64,000 nt of DNA from Agarilytica rhodophyticola (GTDB taxonomy: Bacteria > Pseudomonadota > Gammaproteobacteria > Pseudomonadales > Cellvibrionaceae): NCBI RefSeq assembly GCF_002157225.2, contig NZ_CP020038.1, positions 62,001 to 126,000 on the forward strand. Direction: 5' to 3'. How positions within the stretch are numbered: position 1 is the first letter of the stretch; every line of letters starts with the position of its first letter. This document shows, in pieces, positions 62,801 to 64,000 of this stretch. A model generated the notes under the pieces. It was not told the DNA's origin. It made no database searches and saw only the letters and a program-made list of their open reading frames with translations. The translations under genes and the position numbers were made by a program.

Positions 62801-63515
62801 TGAGCGCGTCGGATATACGATCAACGTAGCGGCGCAGTATTGGAGTAAGGTAAGCATCAACGACTGTTGTTTCGCCCCTGGAAACTATTTTAGATAGAGG
62901 GCTTACTTCATGGCTAACAGAGATTTGTGTGAAACCTACTTGCTTCGCGATATCTGCCAGTAACTGTTCGTGTTGAGGATATTTATAGGCATGCATGAAA
63001 ACTATGGCTATTGAGCGTAAACCCTGGTCGTAAGCGCTTTGCAGTGCTTTTCGGGCTAGGTCTTCATTTAATGCAAGTTCTACGCGGCCGTCTGGCAGTA
63101 TACGTTCCGCAATTTCTATCACTTGATCATAAATGAGTTCTGGCTTTTTGATATTCATGGCGAAGGTATCAGGTCTTGCTTGATAACCGACTTCAAGAAT
63201 ATCTCCTAGACCTGCGGTGATTGCGAGAAGCGTAGGGTCGCCCTTTTTTTCTAGCAATGCATTAGTGGCAACAGTCGTCCCCATTTTGATCGACTTTACA
63301 CGTTCAGAAGGGATTGGTGCATCCTTTTCTATCCCCAGAAATAAGCGTACGCCATGCAAAGCTGCATCGACATAAGCCTCGGGATTTTCTGATAATAGTT
63401 TTTTGGTTTTCAGCTCACCTTCCGGTGTTTTGGCGACAATGTCTGTAAAGGTTCCTCCCCTATCTATCCAAAACTGCCATAAGTCTGACTTGGATTTAGG
63501 TGTTACTAATTTCAT
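59877..63515 (-). CDS. 5-oxoprolinase (fused HyuA-HyuB type hydantoinase)
   Basis: The 1212-residue protein fuses the HyuA-like ATP-dependent part (about 1-690; IDRGGTFTDIVAK, KMGTTVATNALLE, GFDMGGTSTDVSHY, NCFGGAGGQHACLVAEHLG) with the HyuB-like part (about 705-1212; LDPVTLEVFNNLYMSIAQQM, FVHNNPYNGGSHLPDV, TPTGGGFGSPKERD). This is the one-chain form known from eukaryotic and some bacterial 5-oxoprolinases, which open 5-oxoproline to glutamate with ATP. GAGG lies upstream of the ATG. It shares the strand with the Nramp-like gene and a TonB receptor at the edge. Confidence 0.93.
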   Translation of the reverse strand: MKLVTPKSKSDLWQFWIDRGGTFTDIVAKTPEGELKTKKLLSENPEAYVDAALHGVRLFLGIEKDAPIPSERVKSIKMGTTVATNALLEKKGDPTLLAITAGLGDILEVGYQARPDTFAMNIKKPELIYDQVIEIAERILPDGRVELALNEDLARKALQSAYDQGLRSIAIVFMHAYKYPQHEQLLADIAKQVGFTQISVSHEVSPLSKIVSRGETTVVDAYLTPILRRYVDRISDALNNGDDAKGRLLFMQSSGGLVDADKFQGRDSILSGPAGGIVGAVHTSKLAGFDKMIGFDMGGTSTDVSHYAGEFERTYETEVAGVRMRVPMMYIHTVAAGGGSLLTYEDDRFRVGPDSAGANPGPVCYRRGGKLAVTDINVCLGKIQPEYFPAIFGPEQNQTLDRNATVAAFNEISALVGDGRSAEDVAEGFLEIAIEHMAQAIKQISVSRGYDVKEYALNCFGGAGGQHACLVAEHLGIKTVLLHPLSGVLSAYGMGLADIRTERQQVVEQTLIPEAVTQSHSYAAQMLRQNTENLIQQGVSEHEIEHDAFALVRYKGTDTTIKIALTDVIHMRESFESHHMQRFGFIAPEKDLIIETVIMESYGGRENQQEGQRIEKSTTEPPVEATRNTYAKGKWHKTPVYKIESLDYGHVLHGPAIVIEPTGTIVIEQNWIGRMSDRCHLILEYQEPKNVSINSKVDLDPVTLEVFNNLYMSIAQQMGIMLQNTSQSVNVKERLDFSCAIFDAQGNLVANAPHVPVHLGSMDSSVKVLIDNNIDIRPGDAFVHNNPYNGGSHLPDVTVISPVFDEDEKCIIFFVASRAHHEDIGGVAPGSMSPTGRTIYEEGIMFDCDKLIDRNTFLTEDIRKILTDARYPARNPDQNIADLMAQAAANTAGADELRKLVVKYGMETVTAYMQYIQDNAEEAVRKVISRLNNGHFTYTLDSGERIVVTINIDKEKREAEIDFTGTGKQLENNFNAPQAITRAAVLYVFRCLVDDDIPLNAGCMKPIKTIVPEGSLLNPRPPAAVVAGNVETSQALTNALFAAIGALGSSQGTMNNLTFGNEKYQYYETICSGSPAGKGFDGVAAVHTHMTNTRLTDPEIMEQRYPVLLQEFCIDRNSGGKGQWNAGDGVRRSIRFLEDMECSILSGHRVVAPYGLYGGETGRLGENSLVRENGETIALGGCTQVKVGNGDVVTICTPTGGGFGSPKERDTE

Positions 63516-63708
63516 AGGAAAACCTCAGTACTATGATTTGGACGGAGTTGGAAGGCAATTGTCTATTAGTAATATATTGCCAAAACGCAAATAAAATATC
63601 AACGTTTTATTTGTGTTTAGGCCGTTTTGATGATGCCTGATGGCTCCTATTTCTCGCTCGTGCATAGCCGGGGTGGTCGTGACACAATCTCAAAAATAAT
63701 GGGAGTGT

Positions 63709-63736
63709 AAAAAAGCGGGGGGGCTCGCTCCCCCCG
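63709..63736 (-). terminator. Terminator after edge TonB receptor gene
   Basis: On the minus strand a G/C-rich stem (CGGGGG with CCCCCG around AGCGAGC-type loop) is followed by CTTTTTT. It lies 28 bases downstream of the receptor stop. The rest of the gap to 63515 shows no gene. Confidence 0.75.
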
Positions 63737-63763
63737 AAAGAAAGAATGATCTATTGAAAGGGG

Positions 63764-64000
63764 TTAGAACTTTGTACCTACTCTCACATAAACGCGGCGG
63801 CCACGGGGGTCGTGTGTACGGGAATCGTAGCTGCCGGAGATGTTTACGTGGGGAGGATCTTCATCGGTGATGTTTACGGCACCGATAGTCAGGGTTGTTT
63901 GCGAATCATCTCGTAGAAAATCACCGAGATCGATACTGTATTGAGCGTCGAAGGTAATAAATTCGTCAATGGTTGCGGTATCTCGTCCATCGTTTCTGTA
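63764..64000 (-). CDS. C-terminal end of a TonB-dependent receptor (cut by window edge)
   Basis: The minus-strand frame is open from the window edge to TAA at 63764-63766 and encodes about 78 residues: FITFDAQYSIDLGDFL, TLTIGAVNITDEDPP and a last strand ending RVYVRVGTKF. The beta pattern, NITDEDPP-type turn and final Phe are the usual end of TonB-dependent receptor barrels. It is not the same gene as the receptor at 37363. It lies upstream, on the same strand, of the oxoprolinase gene with a terminator between. Confidence 0.8.
   Translation of the reverse strand, partial: YRNDGRDTATIDEFITFDAQYSIDLGDFLRDDSQTTLTIGAVNITDEDPPHVNISGSYDSRTHDPRGRRVYVRVGTKF

Noticed and set aside
1-64000. CRISPR array, tRNA and rRNA genes
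   Set aside because: No regularly spaced repeats and no recognisable tRNA or rRNA sequence were found by reading, although a tRNA scan was not run.

Overview
The window reads as chromosomal DNA of a free-living or host-associated marine-type gammaproteobacterium, perhaps Cellvibrionales-like. Support comes from YajQ, PurE/PurK, LepB, YaaA, a TonB-dependent receptor, an Atm1-type ABC exporter, a T6SS sheath-like protein, and a secreted PL10 pectate lyase beside a DUF5060 glycosidase-like protein. This placement is inference. No rRNA, tRNA, CRISPR array or complete transposase gene was seen.

Layout. 0-5.4 kb: a cut-off gene, a DCC-family protein, an XRE-cupin regulator divergent from a BenE transporter with two copies of a strong operator between them, a GNAT enzyme, signal peptidase I, and an orphan protein joining TssB-like and TssC-like sheath regions. 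5.5-13.3 kb: purEK with its own promoter, a royal-jelly/yellow-type propeller, a DJ-1/ribbon-helix-helix pair, an HDAC-MerR-PhzF operon containing a textbook MerR-type 19-bp-spacer promoter, and small membrane and methyltransferase genes. 13.4-20 kb: two large divergent effector-like genes, an ankyrin protein with an internal duplication of about 300 residues and an unrecognised 883-residue protein. 20-27 kb: a response regulator lacking its phospho-acceptor Asp, yaaA, a DesKR-type two-component system, a DUF2007/zinc-ribbon protein, and a tight operon of AAA+ ATPase, membrane protein and TPR-membrane protein.

27-30.5 kb: an AHH nuclease-type toxin followed by a DUF1629/Imm11-like immunity protein, then GNAT, lipoprotein and DUF998 genes. 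30.7-34.5 kb: an operon of AhpD-like, thioredoxin-like, two glutathione transferase and ThuA-like genes, read from a sigma-70 promoter that carries a duplicated 14-bp operator, ending beside the remains of an HExxH peptidase gene. 34.5-44.6 kb: SixA, ABC exporter, TonB receptor, dicarboxylate symporter, YajQ, a SUKH protein and a double-receiver histidine kinase. 45-48.7 kb: an operon of an unknown protein, a DUF4123 T6SS adaptor and a methyltransferase-TPR-GNAT fusion. 48.9-51.8 kb: a CorC/CNNM-type protein and a GbsR/MarR regulator with two palindromic operators.

51.8-58.5 kb is a patchy accessory region: a 187-bp MITE with CTAG duplication, the DUF5060 protein, a SymE toxin remnant, small secreted or membrane ORFs, and the pectate lyase. 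58.5-64 kb: an atypical Nramp-like transporter, a fused 5-oxoprolinase, and the C-terminal end of another TonB-dependent receptor running off the right edge.

The best candidates for undescribed biology are the AAA+/membrane/TPR operon, the divergent ankyrin/883-residue pair, and the scattered T6SS-linked pieces (TssB-TssC-like fusion, DUF4123 operon, AHH toxin-immunity pair). All similarity statements come from reading motifs, not from database searches.
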